Shown: positions 44,565 through 53,992, counted from the stretch's first letter. The stretch is DNA of 64,000 nucleotides from Achromobacter animicus (GCF_902859585.1 NZ_CADIJM010000002.1:1-64000); one strand, 5' to 3'. Numbers and translations: made by a program. The notes: generated from the sequence alone by a model not told the origin.

Positions 44565-45806
44565 ATGTCCAGTGCAGCGCCCGAATACGTCTTCGCCACG
44601 CCTTTCCTGAATCCCCCCGCCTCGCCCATCCGATCGCTCATGCCCTACGCCATGCGTCCGGGCACCATTTCGCTGGCCGGTGGCTATCCGGCCCAGGAAT
44701 TGTTCGACGTCGACGGCTTGTCGATTGCGTCGTCGCAGGTCACGGCCCGGCTGGGCGCCTGCCTGCAGTATTCCAACATCGACGGCCAGGCCAGCCTGCG
44801 GCATGAGCTGGCGCGGCTGTCCGCGGCGCGTGGCCTGCACTGCAATGCCGACACCGAACTTGTCGTGACGGGCGGCTCGCAGCAGGCGCTGGCGCTTCTG
44901 ACCCGCGTGATGCTGCAACCGGGCGACCACGCCATCATCGAGTCGCCGGCCTTCCCGAATTCCGTGCAGGCCCTGCGCTACACGGGCGCCACGGTGCACA
45001 CCGTGCCGTCGGGTCCTGATGGCATCGACGTGGACGCGCTGGACGAACTGGCCGCGCGCGTGAAACCCAAGATGGTCTGCGTCGTCGCCTCGTTCTCGAA
45101 TCCCTGCGGCGCCACCCTGACGCGTGAGCGCCGGCTGCGCTTGCTTGAACTGGCGGTCAAGCACCGTTTCCTGATCGTCGAGGACGATCCCTACAGCGAA
45201 CTGCGCTTTGCCGGCGAAGCCGTGCCGCCCATCGCGGCATTGGCAGAGGGCGAGGCCCGCCACTGGGCGGTGTACATGGCCAGCATGTCCAAGACGATGG
45301 CGCCCGCGCTGCGAATCGGCTGGCTGGTCGCGCCGCCCGAGATCCGCCGCCGCTGCGTCGGCGCCAAGGCGGCCGACGACATGGCGTCCTCGGCCTGGAT
45401 CCAGGAAATCGTTGCGCAGTACCTGGCAAACGGTCGCTACGACGAACACGTGCCGCGCATCCGTGCCGCCTATGGCCTGCGCTGCGCCGCCATGGCTGAC
45501 TCGCTGGCGCGGGAACTGGACGGGCGCATCACTTTCAGCAAGCCCGAGGGCGGCATGTTCTTCTGGGCGCGGCTGACGGGCGACGTGGATGCCACGCGCC
45601 TGTTGCCCTACGCGATCGAGCACGAGGTGGTCTACGTGCCGGGCAAGGCGTTTTACGCCGACCCGGCGAAAGCGGATCTCTTTGCCATGCGCATGTCGTT
45701 TGCCACGATGAACGAAAGCCAGATCGCGCAGGGCATGGTCCGCCTCGGCCGCGCGCTGGACGCGTGCCAGGCCAACGAACCGGTGTCGATCTCGCTGGCG
45801 GCTTGA
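44565..45806 (+). CDS. PLP-dependent aminotransferase, class I/II (2-aminoadipate transaminase-like)
   Basis: A 413-residue fold-type I aminotransferase. The blocks GTISLAGGYPAQELFDVDGL, VTGGSQQALALLTRVMLQPGDHAIIESPAFPN, ASFSNPCGATLTRERR and MSKTMAPALRIGWLVAPP (PLP lysine) identify it. It resembles LysN/MocR-like aminotransferases without the DNA-binding domain. The substrate is uncertain: branched or aromatic amino acids or 2-aminoadipate. The start at 44565 gives the family length; an earlier frame adds about 30 unlikely residues. Confidence 0.85.
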   Translation: MSSAAPEYVFATPFLNPPASPIRSLMPYAMRPGTISLAGGYPAQELFDVDGLSIASSQVTARLGACLQYSNIDGQASLRHELARLSAARGLHCNADTELVVTGGSQQALALLTRVMLQPGDHAIIESPAFPNSVQALRYTGATVHTVPSGPDGIDVDALDELAARVKPKMVCVVASFSNPCGATLTRERRLRLLELAVKHRFLIVEDDPYSELRFAGEAVPPIAALAEGEARHWAVYMASMSKTMAPALRIGWLVAPPEIRRRCVGAKAADDMASSAWIQEIVAQYLANGRYDEHVPRIRAAYGLRCAAMADSLARELDGRITFSKPEGGMFFWARLTGDVDATRLLPYAIEHEVVYVPGKAFYADPAKADLFAMRMSFATMNESQIAQGMVRLGRALDACQANEPVSISLAA

Positions 45807-45854
45807 CGGCGCGCAGCGCCACGCCCGCCCCGCATTGCTATCCTTTCTGCGCAG

Positions 45855-45901
45855 GCCGCCGGCATCCGCCGGCGGCATACCTAAATAAGCGCTCGTTATT
45901 T
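45855..45901. promoter_or_regulatory. Hairpin and AAATAA/TTATTT inverted repeat ahead of the amino-acid binding protein
   Basis: GCCGCCGG (45855-45862) pairs with CCGGCGGC (45869-45876), probably ending the aminotransferase message. Then AAATAA (45883-45888) and TTATTT (45896-45901) flank GCGCTCG, a possible regulator site about 77 bases ahead of the next ATG. Confidence 0.4.
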
Positions 45902-45977
45902 GGCGGGGGCGCTTCATGTCTATAAGCTTCTTGCCTTGGCGCGCTTTCGCGCCCGGTAGCAGAAAGGAATCCAGGTC

Positions 45978-46994
45978 ATGAACATTGCAAAAGGGTTGGT
46001 GGGCGCGGCGCTCTTGATGGCGGCCGCGCAGGGCGTGCAGGCGGCGACGCTGGACGTCGTGAAGCAGCGCGGCGCCGTGGCGTGCGGCACGACTACGGGC
46101 TTTGCCGGCTTTTCCGCCCCTGACGCGCAAGGCAAATGGCAGGGCCTGGACGTGGACCTGTGCCGCGCCATCGCCGCTGCGGTGTTCGGCGACGCGAACA
46201 AGATCAAGGTGGTGCCGCTCAATTCGCAGCAACGCTTCACCGCGCTGCAATCCGGCGAAGTCGACGTGCTGACGCGCAACACCACCGTGACGCAGCAGCG
46301 CGACACAGCGCTGGGCATCATCCACGCCGGCATCAACTTCTACGACGGCCAGGGCTTCCTGGTGCACAAGTCGCTGGGCGTGAAAAGCGCCAAGGAAATC
46401 AACGGCGCCACCATCTGCCTGCAGACCGGCACGTCCAACGAAAACACGCTGGCCGACTGGGCGCGCGCCAACAACGTGACGTACAAGCCGGTCGTCATCG
46501 AGACCTTCAACGAGGTCGTCAACGCGTTCGCGTCCGGCCGCTGCGACGTGTTCTCGACCGATGCGTCGGGTCTGGCGTCGATCCGCATCTCCAAGCTGCA
46601 GAATCCCGACGACTACGTCGTGCTGCCTGAGATCATCTCCAAGGAACCGCTGGGCCCGTTCGTTCGCCAGGGCGACGACGCGTGGCTGAACATCGTGCGC
46701 TGGTCGCTGTCGGCCATGATCGAAGCCGAGGAATACGGCGTGACGTCCAAGAACGTGGACGAACAGGCCAAGAGCGCCAACCCCAACATCAAGCGCATCC
46801 TCGGGGTGACGCCGGGTGGCGGCGCCAACCTGGGGTTGGACGAGAAGTGGGCGTACAACATCGTCAAGCAGGTGGGCAACTACGGCGAGAGTTTTGAGCG
46901 GAATGTGGGCGAGGGCAGCCCGCTGAAGATCAAGCGTGGCCTGAATGCGCAGTGGACGCAGGGCGGGTTGATGTACGCGTTGCCGATTCGATGA
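45978..46994 (+). CDS. Amino-acid ABC transporter substrate-binding protein (AapJ/BztA-like)
   Basis: A 338-residue periplasmic protein with a signal peptide (1-22, ending VQA|AT). The solute-binding fold type 3 core is seen in LDVVKQRGAVACGTTTGFAGFSAPDAQGKWQGLDVDLCRAIAAAVFGD, DVLTRNTTVTQQRDTALGI and CDVFSTDASGLASIRI. It matches the general L-amino acid (Aap/Bzt) binding proteins. No permease or ATPase genes follow; a terminator comes directly after, so it is a solitary binding protein. Confidence 0.9.
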   Translation: MNIAKGLVGAALLMAAAQGVQAATLDVVKQRGAVACGTTTGFAGFSAPDAQGKWQGLDVDLCRAIAAAVFGDANKIKVVPLNSQQRFTALQSGEVDVLTRNTTVTQQRDTALGIIHAGINFYDGQGFLVHKSLGVKSAKEINGATICLQTGTSNENTLADWARANNVTYKPVVIETFNEVVNAFASGRCDVFSTDASGLASIRISKLQNPDDYVVLPEIISKEPLGPFVRQGDDAWLNIVRWSLSAMIEAEEYGVTSKNVDEQAKSANPNIKRILGVTPGGGANLGLDEKWAYNIVKQVGNYGESFERNVGEGSPLKIKRGLNAQWTQGGLMYALPIR

Positions 46995-47053
46995 TTTGGC
47001 GGCATCGGCTACGCGCCCAGTGCGGCGCGTAGCTGGATCGCCCTGTATGACCA

Positions 47054-47080
47054 AACGCCCCGGACTCGGGGCGTTTTTTT
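47054..47080 (+). terminator. Rho-independent terminator of the amino-acid binding protein gene
   Basis: AACGCCCCG (47054-47062) pairs with CGGGGCGTT (47067-47075), followed by seven T to 47080. Confidence 0.85.
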
Positions 47081-47110
47081 CTGCTTGACCGCGTTTGTTA
47101 ACCGCGTTCG

Positions 47111-47584
47111 TTAGCCGCGTCGATATACCTGAGCGATCTTCACGAACGCCACGCGCAGTTCCCGCGTGCCGCCCTGAAAAATCACGGGTTTTCCGCGGTG
47201 CGTGAACACGACGAGCCGCTTGGAAAACACCATGGGTACAAACCGCGCAAAGCGTACGTCTTCCCAGGCGACTTCGCGCCGGGTGAACCAGGTCTGGCGG
47301 ATACCGCGGTCGTCGATCGTGGTGATGGATGTCTGCATGTGCCACGACACGAACAGCAGCGCCACGAAGCACAGCACCACGGCCACCGCCAAGAGCGTGT
47401 CAAAAGGCTGCGAGGGCGCGCGGATTGCGGTGGTGACGACCTGCACGCCCAGCACGGCAAGCAACACCCACGTCAGAATACGCACCCAGTCCGGCCAGGC
47501 CTGGCCCGCCAGGGGCAACGGGCCGATGGCGCGGAGCAGCGCCGCGAGGTCTTCGGGCGCGGAGGGGGCATTCTGCGTGGTCAT
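47111..47584 (-). CDS. Small membrane protein with two helices and PH-like tail (unknown function)
   Basis: A 157-residue protein that I do not recognise. Two hydrophobic helices (about residues 35-52 and 65-83) precede a C-terminal part (about 88-157, TTIDDRGIRQTWFTRREVAWEDVRFARFVPMVFSKRLVVFTHRGKPVIFQGGTRELRVAF) whose W-x-x-[VI] edge and alternating strands resemble a bacterial PH domain. It starts 24 bases downstream of HMG-CoA lyase on the same strand, so the two may be cotranscribed. Function unknown. Confidence 0.65.
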   Translation of the reverse strand: MTTQNAPSAPEDLAALLRAIGPLPLAGQAWPDWVRILTWVLLAVLGVQVVTTAIRAPSQPFDTLLAVAVVLCFVALLFVSWHMQTSITTIDDRGIRQTWFTRREVAWEDVRFARFVPMVFSKRLVVFTHRGKPVIFQGGTRELRVAFVKIAQVYRRG

Positions 47585-47608
47585 GCGGTGCGGGTCATGC
47601 GGCGCAGA

Positions 47609-48517
47609 TCAAGCCGCGCGCTTGGCGGCGATGGCGTTGCCGGCGCGGCTGGAGCCCTTGCGGTTCAGATGCGCCGACATCCATTGACCGATGTCGACCA
47701 CGGCGTCGAAGTCCACGCCGGTGTCGATGTCCAGACCCCGCAGCATATACAGCACGTCTTCTGTCGCGACATTGCCGGTGGCGCCCTTGGCATAAGGGCA
47801 GCCCCCCAGGCCGGCCACCGAGGTGTGGAAGATGGAGATGTCGGTTTCCAGCGCCGCCAGGATGTTGGCCAGCGCCTGGCCATAGGTGTCGTGGAAATGG
47901 CCGGAGATGCGCGCCGGGTCCACGACGCGCGTAACGGCGGCCATGACTTCGCGCACGCGTTTGGGCGTGCCCACGCCGATGGTGTCGGCCACGTCGATCT
48001 CGTCGACCTGCATCGCCAGGTAGCGTTGCGCCACGTCGACCACCGCTTCGACGGGGACTTCGCCCTGGTAGGGACAGCCCAGCGCGCAGCTGATGCTGCC
48101 GCGCACGCGAATGCCGGCTTCGCGCGCCGCCTGCACCACGGGTTCGAAGCGCGCGATGGATTCGGCGATCGAGCAATTGATGTTCTTCTGGGAAAAGGCC
48201 TCGCTGGCGGCGCCGAAGATCACGATCTCATCCGCGCGGGCGGCCAGCGCCCCTTCAAAGCCCTTCATGTTCGGCGTCAGCACGGAGTAGATGGTGCCGG
48301 GCCGGCGCTCGATGCGCGCCATCACGTCGGCGCCGTCGGCCATCTGCGGCACCCATTTGGGCGACACGAACGACGCGGCTTCCACATTGGGGAAGCCCGC
48401 GGCGCTGAGGCGGTTGACCAGTTCCACCTTGATGTCGGTGGGGACGAATTCCTTTTCGTTCTGCAGACCATCGCGGGGCGATACCTCGACGATCTTCACG
48501 CGGGAGGGCAATGCCAT
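47609..48517 (-). CDS. Hydroxymethylglutaryl-CoA lyase
   Basis: A 302-residue TIM-barrel lyase. The start VKIVEVSPRDGLQNEKEFVPTDIKVELVNRLSAAGFPNVEAASFVSPKWVPQMAD, the metal-binding GHFHDTYGQALAN and the catalytic loop SVAGLGGCPYAKGATGNVATEDVLYML (active cysteine about residue 233) fit HMG-CoA lyase. It cleaves HMG-CoA to acetoacetate and acetyl-CoA in leucine or isovalerate breakdown. The usual liu genes are not nearby. Confidence 0.92.
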   Translation of the reverse strand: MALPSRVKIVEVSPRDGLQNEKEFVPTDIKVELVNRLSAAGFPNVEAASFVSPKWVPQMADGADVMARIERRPGTIYSVLTPNMKGFEGALAARADEIVIFGAASEAFSQKNINCSIAESIARFEPVVQAAREAGIRVRGSISCALGCPYQGEVPVEAVVDVAQRYLAMQVDEIDVADTIGVGTPKRVREVMAAVTRVVDPARISGHFHDTYGQALANILAALETDISIFHTSVAGLGGCPYAKGATGNVATEDVLYMLRGLDIDTGVDFDAVVDIGQWMSAHLNRKGSSRAGNAIAAKRAA

Positions 48518-48610
48518 GTCTCTTCCTGTATCGGTATTGGGTGACCGGCGCTACAAGGCTGCGGCGCTGCCGAACATATTAGCGCCATCGCATCCGGCCC
48601 CGTTGCGGTG

Positions 48611-49723
48611 CTAGTGCAAACGCTGGTAGCGGCCGTCATCCAGGCGGGCGATGCGGCCCTGCAATTCCAGTTCAACCAGTTGCGTCTGCAGGGCGGCGGT
48701 TTCCAGCCCGCAGCGCGCCTGGATGGCATCCAGGTGCAGCGGGTCAAAGCCCAATGCGTCCAACACGGGATGCGGGGGGAGCACGGCGGGCGCGTCCTTG
48801 CGGGCGGGCTGCGGCGGCGTGGGTCCGCCGCCCAATTCATCCGTGATGTCCATGGCCGTCTCGACCAGCTTGGCGCCCTGGCGGATCAGGGCATGGCAGC
48901 CGCGCGACAGCGGCGAATGGATGGAGCCGGGAATGGCGAAGACCTCGCGTCCGCATTCCCCGGCAAGCCGCGCTGTGATCAGCGATCCGCTCTGCTTGGC
49001 GGCCTCCACGACCAGCACGCCGCGCGCCAGGCCCGCCACGATGCGGTTGCGCTTGGGAAAGTGTTGCGGCCGTGCGCCCGTGCCCAGCGGCAGCTCGGAC
49101 ACCAGCGCGCCGTGCGCCGCAATGCGATGCGCCAGATCGCGGTGGCTGGCCGGATAGATGCGGTCAATGCCTGTTCCCATGACCGCCACGGTGCCTGCGC
49201 CCTTGGGACCCGCGTCCAGCGCGCCTTCATGCGCCGCGGCATCGATGCCCAGCGCCAGGCCGCTGACGACCCGCCAGCCCGCGCCGGCAAGGTGCCGCGC
49301 AAAGGCACGCGCGTTTTCCTGCCCGCCGGGCGTGGCGTTGCGCGCGCCAACGACCGCCAGGGAAGGTCCGTGCAGATAGGCCGGGTCGCCCGCGACGTAG
49401 AGCAGGATCGGCGGATCGGCGATGGTCAGCAGGCTTTGCGGATAGGTGGGATCGGCCAGCGTGAGGATGTGGCGGCCGGGCGCCTGCACCCATTCCAGCG
49501 CGCGCTCGACCTGTTCCGCCATGTCGGCCGGCATGGGCGCGGCCAACTGGCGCGCCAGCGCTTCCGGCACGTGCCGCGACAGCGCGGTGGCGCGTTGCGC
49601 GTAGATCTGGTCGGGCAGACCCAGCGCGCTAAGTAGCATGCAGGCGGTGGCCGAACCGATGTTGGGTTCGAGGGACAACCGCAGCCAGGCGGCGAGTTCG
49701 TCGGAGGATTGCGTCAGCGGCAT
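48611..49723 (-). CDS. dprA: DNA-processing protein DprA
   Basis: A 370-residue protein with an N-terminal SAM-like region and the DprA Rossmann-like domain (ILLYVAGDPAYLHGPSLAVVGARNATPGGQENARAFARHLA, GTGIDRIYPASHRDLAHRIAAHGALVSELPLGTGARPQHFPKRNRIVAGLARGVLVVEAAKQSGSLITARLA). A C-terminal winged helix follows (about 305-370). DprA loads RecA on incoming single-stranded DNA during transformation. It is divergent from def-fmt, the smf-def-fmt order of E. coli. The start is the ATG at 49723. Confidence 0.93.
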   Translation of the reverse strand: MPLTQSSDELAAWLRLSLEPNIGSATACMLLSALGLPDQIYAQRATALSRHVPEALARQLAAPMPADMAEQVERALEWVQAPGRHILTLADPTYPQSLLTIADPPILLYVAGDPAYLHGPSLAVVGARNATPGGQENARAFARHLAGAGWRVVSGLALGIDAAAHEGALDAGPKGAGTVAVMGTGIDRIYPASHRDLAHRIAAHGALVSELPLGTGARPQHFPKRNRIVAGLARGVLVVEAAKQSGSLITARLAGECGREVFAIPGSIHSPLSRGCHALIRQGAKLVETAMDITDELGGGPTPPQPARKDAPAVLPPHPVLDALGFDPLHLDAIQARCGLETAALQTQLVELELQGRIARLDDGRYQRLH

Positions 49724-49895
49724 GAAACGGGCGGAAAAGGACGCGGAAAACGCGTCGGGGGTCCGAGAGTGTCGCATGCGTCGTGTGCGGCGGCGGGCGA
49801 CGGGTGGACCGATACGCGCGCAGCGAGCCGTCGCCGGAATGCTCGAAAAAAGGGTGCCGTAGCAATGTCCGCAATGCCGGAATTAGCCGAAAACT

Positions 49896-49916
49896 ATTAG
49901 AAATCAAGACTCTAAT
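49896..49916. repeat. Short inverted repeat ahead of def
   Basis: ATTAGA (49896-49901) and TCTAAT (49911-49916) lie 9 bases apart in an A/T-rich patch about 45 bases ahead of the def ATG. This is probably promoter sequence; a regulator is not implied. Confidence 0.3.
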
Positions 49917-49960
49917 GAATTAAACTCTCGGACAAGCATTCCTACTGGCATCCCCATTCA

Positions 49961-50473
49961 ATGGCTTTACTTCCCATCCTTCGCTACCCGGACCCGCGCT
50001 TGCACAAAAAGGCCAAGCCGGTTGCCGAGGTCGACGACCGCATCCGCCAACTCGTGCGCGACATGGCCGAAACCATGTACGACGCGCCGGGTGTGGGTCT
50101 GGCCGCGACCCAGGTCGACGTGCATGAGCGCGTGGTCGTGATCGACGTTTCCGAAGACAGCAATCAGTTGCTGACGCTGATCAATCCCGAGATCACCTGG
50201 CGCAGCGACGACTACAAGATCTACGAAGAAGGCTGTCTGTCCGTCCCCGGCGTCTACGACGAGGTGGAACGCGCGTCGCGCATCCGCTGCAAGGCGCTGG
50301 ACATCGACGGCAAGCCGTTCGAGTTCGAAGCCGACGGCCTTCTGGCCGTGTGCGTGCAGCACGAGCTGGATCATCTTGAAGGCAAGGTGTTCGTGGAATA
50401 CCTGTCGAACCTCAAGCAGAACCGCATCAAAACGAGGCTCAAGAAGGCGGAGCGGGAAGCGCTGCGCGCCTGA
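49961..50473 (+). CDS. def: Peptide deformylase
   Basis: A 170-residue metalloenzyme that removes the N-formyl group from new proteins. All three motifs are present: GVGLAATQ (44-51), EGCLSVP (90-96, Cys92 metal ligand) and HELDH (134-138, metal histidines and catalytic Glu). It is followed by fmt 67 bases later. The length is standard. Confidence 0.96.
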   Translation: MALLPILRYPDPRLHKKAKPVAEVDDRIRQLVRDMAETMYDAPGVGLAATQVDVHERVVVIDVSEDSNQLLTLINPEITWRSDDYKIYEEGCLSVPGVYDEVERASRIRCKALDIDGKPFEFEADGLLAVCVQHELDHLEGKVFVEYLSNLKQNRIKTRLKKAEREALRA

Positions 50474-50540
50474 TCCCGGGGCCTGACTTCGGCCCATTCC
50501 CGCCCTCGCGCCTTCGTTCACCTCTTCAGCAGTCCACCTC

Positions 50541-51482
50541 ATGCGCATCGTTTTTGCCGGAACCCCGGAATTCGCCCGTATCGCGTTCGACGCCCTGCGG
50601 GCCGCCGGCCACGACATCCCCTTGGTCATGACGCAGCCGGACCGGCCGGCGGGGCGCGGCCTGAAGCTCACGCCCAGCCCGGTCAAGCAGGCCGCGCTGG
50701 ACGCCGGCATCGCCGTCGCCCAGCCGCGTAGCCTGCGCCTGGATGGCCGCTATCCCGACGAGGCCGCTGAAGCGCGCGCCATGCTGGAAAGCGTGGCGCC
50801 CGATGTCATGGTGGTGGCGGCGTATGGATTGATCCTGCCGCAATGGGTGCTGGAACTGCCGCGTCTGGGCTGCCTGAACATCCACGCCAGCCTCCTGCCG
50901 CGCTGGCGCGGCGCGGCGCCGATCCAGCGCGCGATCGAAGCGGGCGATGCGCGCACCGGCGTCACCATCATGCAGATGGACGAGGGCCTGGATACGGGCG
51001 ACATGCTGCTCGAACGCATCGTGCCGATTTCGGACGATACCAATGCGGCGCAATTGCACGACGCGCTGGCCGAGGCCGGCGGCGAAGCCATCGTCGCGGC
51101 GCTGGACGCGCTGGCCAAGGGCGGCCTGACCGCGCGCAAGCAGCCGGAAGACGGCGTGACTTACGCGGCCAAGCTGGACAAGGCCGAAGCCGCGCTCGAT
51201 TGCACCCAGCCCGCCGAATTGCTGGCGCGCCGCGTGCGCGCCTTCAATCCGGTGCCCGGCGCCAGCATCCGCCTGCCGGGACTGCCCGATGCGGTGAAGG
51301 TCTGGCGTGCGCAGGCGCTGGACGAGGCCACCACGGCCGCGCCGGGCAGCGTATTGCGCGCCGACGCGGCGGGCATCGACATTGCCACCGGTCAGGGCGT
51401 GCTACGTCTGCTTGAACTGCAAAAGGCGGGCGGCAAGCGCCAACCCGTGGATGTGTTCGTGCGCGGCTGGCAGCCGGCCTGA
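50541..51482 (+). CDS. fmt: Methionyl-tRNA formyltransferase
   Basis: A 313-residue enzyme that formylates initiator Met-tRNA. The start [19 protein letters not shown] and the catalytic block [28 protein letters not shown] (Asn-His pair near residue 113, Asp later in the [18 protein letters not shown] stretch) are diagnostic, followed by the C-terminal OB-like domain. It is paired with def. In E. coli rsmB follows; here rsmB is about 6.6 kb away. Confidence 0.96.
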   Translation: MRIVFAGTPEFARIAFDALRAAGHDIPLVMTQPDRPAGRGLKLTPSPVKQAALDAGIAVAQPRSLRLDGRYPDEAAEARAMLESVAPDVMVVAAYGLILPQWVLELPRLGCLNIHASLLPRWRGAAPIQRAIEAGDARTGVTIMQMDEGLDTGDMLLERIVPISDDTNAAQLHDALAEAGGEAIVAALDALAKGGLTARKQPEDGVTYAAKLDKAEAALDCTQPAELLARRVRAFNPVPGASIRLPGLPDAVKVWRAQALDEATTAAPGSVLRADAAGIDIATGQGVLRLLELQKAGGKRQPVDVFVRGWQPA

Positions 51483-51523
51483 ACCCGCCCCAAGACGGAT
51501 CACGCCCGGCAGCGCGCGAGGCA

Positions 51524-52045
51524 TCAGCCCTTGTGGCGCGCCGCCAGCAGATCCAGGTAGGCGCCCGACAGCAACTGCTCGGGCGCGACGCCCAGCCCGG
51601 CCATCAGCGTGCGGGCTTCTTCCATTCCTGCCTCGACGGTCTCGCCCTCGCGCAGCACCACTTCCAGTTCCAGGAATTCGCCCAGGCCTTCCACCCGGTC
51701 CAGATGGATGCGGGTGCGTCCGGCCATGAAGACCGTACGGTGCTTTTTCACGCGGCCGATTACGCCGTAGGCGTGCGATAACGCCTCGCGCAGGGTGTCG
51801 GGTTCGTCCGTGGGCGAAATGACGTAGAAGCTTTCCTTGGGACCGCTGTCGTCGGCGCGCTGATAGAAGATCAGCTCGCTGGAGCCATCTGCGAAGGCGC
51901 GCAGTTTCAAGCGGCCATTGGCGCACGTGAAGAAGGTGTCGTCCTGGTCGATGAACGCCGGTTCCTGGCCGGACAGCGCCGCGGCCAGGTGTTCGATGGC
52001 GTCCAGGCTGTCGACCCGCGCCTTGATTTCGACGTTGCGTGCCAT
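51524..52045 (-). CDS. CYTH-domain protein (class IV adenylate cyclase-like / CyaB)
   Basis: A 173-residue CYTH-fold protein. It begins MARNVEIKARVDSLDAIEHL, and later strands carry RLKLRAF, LIFYQRADDSGPKESFY, RTVFMAGRTRIHLDRVEGLGEFLELEVVL, the tunnel residues of CYTH enzymes. The family signature ExExK here reads NxExK, as in many CyaB-like proteins. Whether it makes cAMP, hydrolyses triphosphates or does something else is unknown. It is the last gene of a minus-strand run that begins at 54583. The start is the ATG at 52045. Confidence 0.82.
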   Translation of the reverse strand: MARNVEIKARVDSLDAIEHLAAALSGQEPAFIDQDDTFFTCANGRLKLRAFADGSSELIFYQRADDSGPKESFYVISPTDEPDTLREALSHAYGVIGRVKKHRTVFMAGRTRIHLDRVEGLGEFLELEVVLREGETVEAGMEEARTLMAGLGVAPEQLLSGAYLDLLAARHKG

Positions 52046-52059
52046 GGGCGCCTCGGAGT

Positions 52060-52686
52060 TCAGTAAAGTGAGCTGGCCACGCGCGCGGGCAGGTCGCGGT
52101 CGTAGGCCACCCCGTCGAAGGTGCCGGACGTCAGGTCGGAAAGCATCCGGCCGACGCTGGGCAGCGCGGTGCGGGGAATCTGCGTGTCCGGATCCCACAG
52201 GCGCGAGCGCAGCAGCGCGCGCGAGCACTGGAAGTAGACCTTGTGCACGTCGACGATCAGCACGGAGCGCGGCAGCTTGCCGTCCATCTCGAAGCGCGCC
52301 AGCAGTGCGGGGTCGACGCTGATGCGCGCCGTGCCGTTCACGCGCAGCGTCTCGCCGACGCCCGGCACCAGGAACAGCAAGGCCACCCGTGGATCGGCGA
52401 TGACGTTGAGCAGGCTGTCCACGCGGTTGTTGCCGCGGCGGTCTGGCAGGAGCAACGTTTTTTCGTCTTCCACCACCACGAACCCGGCGGGGTCGCCACG
52501 CGGCGAGGCGTCCAGTCCATCCGGTCCCGCGGTCGCCAGCAACGCAAAGGGCGCGGCTTCGATGAACGCGCGGTAGTGCGGATGCACGTGGTCAACCTCC
52601 TTTTTCAGTGAGGCTTCGCCGGGCGAACCGTAAAGCGCTTGCAGGGCGTCGGCGTCGGTAATCAGGTGGGCGGGATCGGTGTGCAT
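52060..52686 (-). CDS. FMN-dependent PPOX-type flavoprotein (pyridoxamine 5'-phosphate oxidase family)
   Basis: A 208-residue split-barrel flavoprotein. The segment HYRAFIEAAPFALLATAGPDGLDASPRGDPAGFVVVEDEKTLLLPDRRGNNRVDSLLNVIADPRVALLFLVPGVGETLRVNGTARI is the core of the MSMEG_1061-like PPOX group, which binds FMN or F420. The substrate is unknown. It lies between a HAD phosphatase (12 bases) and the CYTH gene on the same strand. Confidence 0.85.
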   Translation of the reverse strand: MHTDPAHLITDADALQALYGSPGEASLKKEVDHVHPHYRAFIEAAPFALLATAGPDGLDASPRGDPAGFVVVEDEKTLLLPDRRGNNRVDSLLNVIADPRVALLFLVPGVGETLRVNGTARISVDPALLARFEMDGKLPRSVLIVDVHKVYFQCSRALLRSRLWDPDTQIPRTALPSVGRMLSDLTSGTFDGVAYDRDLPARVASSLY

Positions 52687-52698
52687 GGGATCTGGGCG

Positions 52699-53325
52699 TT
52701 ACGCCAGTGCGTTGGGAAGGTCTTCGACCGTCAGGAAGAGTTCATCGGGGCCGCGGCCGCGCAGGGCGTCCGGGTGGTTATAGCCCCAGGCGACCGACCC
52801 GACGCGCACGCCCGCCTTGCGGGCCGCGTCGATGTCGCGCATTTCGTCGCCCACCAGCAGGAAGCGCTCCGGCGCGGTGCCGTGCTGCTTGAGCAGGCGG
52901 TCGATCTTGGCGGCCTTGCCGAACAGGTCGGTGCCGCATTCGTAGTCGTCGAAGAGCGCGGCGGTTTCTTCGCCCAGCACGCGCTGCACGTTCTCGACGG
53001 AGTTGGAGCTGACCACCGCCAGTCGCAGGCCGCTCGCCTTCAGGCGGGCCAGCGCGTCGGGGATGCCGTCGAACAACTGGACGCTGGGGTCGATGTCCTG
53101 CATCAGCGTGCGCACGTGCGTCATGATCGCGGGCAGCTTCCACAGCGGGATGTTCAGGTACTTCAGGATCTCCATCGCGTCGCGGCTGCGCAGTTGCTCG
53201 CGCTCGGCCGCATCGATCTGGCGGAAGTTGTACTTGTCCGCGACGGTGTTGAGGATGGAGTTGAACCACGGCATGGTGTCTGCCAGGGTTCCGTCAAAGT
53301 CGAAGGCTGCGATGTCGTATTTCAA
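52699..53325 (-). CDS. HAD-superfamily hydrolase (phosphoglycolate-phosphatase-like)
   Basis: A 208-residue HAD phosphatase. Motif I is YDIAAFDFDGTLADTMPWF, motif II LRLAVVSSNSVENVQ, motif III/IV LLVGDEMRDIDAARKAG, with an alpha-helical cap between motif I and II. The substrate is not decidable; PGP/Gph-like and beta-phosphoglucomutase-like are possible. The start is a TTG at 53325; no in-frame ATG near it keeps motif I. Confidence 0.85.
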   Translation of the reverse strand: MKYDIAAFDFDGTLADTMPWFNSILNTVADKYNFRQIDAAEREQLRSRDAMEILKYLNIPLWKLPAIMTHVRTLMQDIDPSVQLFDGIPDALARLKASGLRLAVVSSNSVENVQRVLGEETAALFDDYECGTDLFGKAAKIDRLLKQHGTAPERFLLVGDEMRDIDAARKAGVRVGSVAWGYNHPDALRGRGPDELFLTVEDLPNALA

Positions 53326-53389
53326 TTCTTGAATCCAGTGCCGGCAGGCCGGTCAAGGACGCCCGTTTCACAGGCGCCTTGCGCGAGCC

Positions 53390-53956
53390 CTACACGCCGT
53401 GCGGGTGAAGAAGATAGTGCACGACCGGCGCCAGGTCTTCAAGCGGCGGGGCGCCGGCGACCACGCGCGCCGCGCTGGTCCAGGGATAGTCCAGGGCCAG
53501 CAGCCAGCCGAACACCGCGGCCGAATTGGCGGGCGGCAGGCTGACCATGGTTTCGATCGTGATGGTCAGGCGTTTGGCGCGATACGGGTCGGGCTGAAAC
53601 GCCCAGTCGTAGCGGCCACAGCCCACGCGTACGTTGCCGGTGGCTTTTTCCGTCATGCCGACCAGCCAGTCGCAGTGGTACTCGGACAGGCGCGCATCGG
53701 CGTCCGGGCGCGACAGGTAAAAGGTATAGACGTTGTCGTAGGTCTGGCCGAACTTGCGCACCAGCGTGTCGGTGATGGCGGCCAGGCCATGTGATTCGGG
53801 CGGAAAGGCGATGGCCTGCGTGCGCAGGGCCATCTTCAGCACGGCGTCGGGCGCAAAGGCACGGGCCATGTAATGCGGGCGGTTCTCGTCCTTCGCGTGA
53901 AAATAGTCGCGCAATACGGACTCGGTGCAGGCGGGGAACAACGAATCGGTGGGCAT
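53390..53956 (-). CDS. NTF2/SnoaL-like fold protein of unknown function
   Basis: A 188-residue protein. The first 130 residues (LRDYFHAKDENRPHYMARAFAPDAVLKMALR ... TYDNVYTFYLSRPDADARLSEYHCDWLVGMTEKATGNVRVGCGRYDWAFQPDPYRAKRLTITIETM) have the helix-then-curved-sheet pattern of NTF2-like proteins. Many of these bind small molecules or act as enzymes or subunits. The role is unknown. It sits 9 bases after the stop of the LOG-family gene. The start is the ATG at 53956. Confidence 0.6.
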   Translation of the reverse strand: MPTDSLFPACTESVLRDYFHAKDENRPHYMARAFAPDAVLKMALRTQAIAFPPESHGLAAITDTLVRKFGQTYDNVYTFYLSRPDADARLSEYHCDWLVGMTEKATGNVRVGCGRYDWAFQPDPYRAKRLTITIETMVSLPPANSAAVFGWLLALDYPWTSAARVVAGAPPLEDLAPVVHYLLHPHGV

Positions 53957-53992
53957 TGCGGGGGGCTTCCGTTCAGGTCTCAAGCGTCGGTG

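Noticed and set aside
44547-47372. A 941-codon minus-strand frame across the aminotransferase and amino-acid binding protein
   Set aside because: It spans two recognisable plus-strand genes and the intergenic space between them, and its translation has no protein-like blocks.
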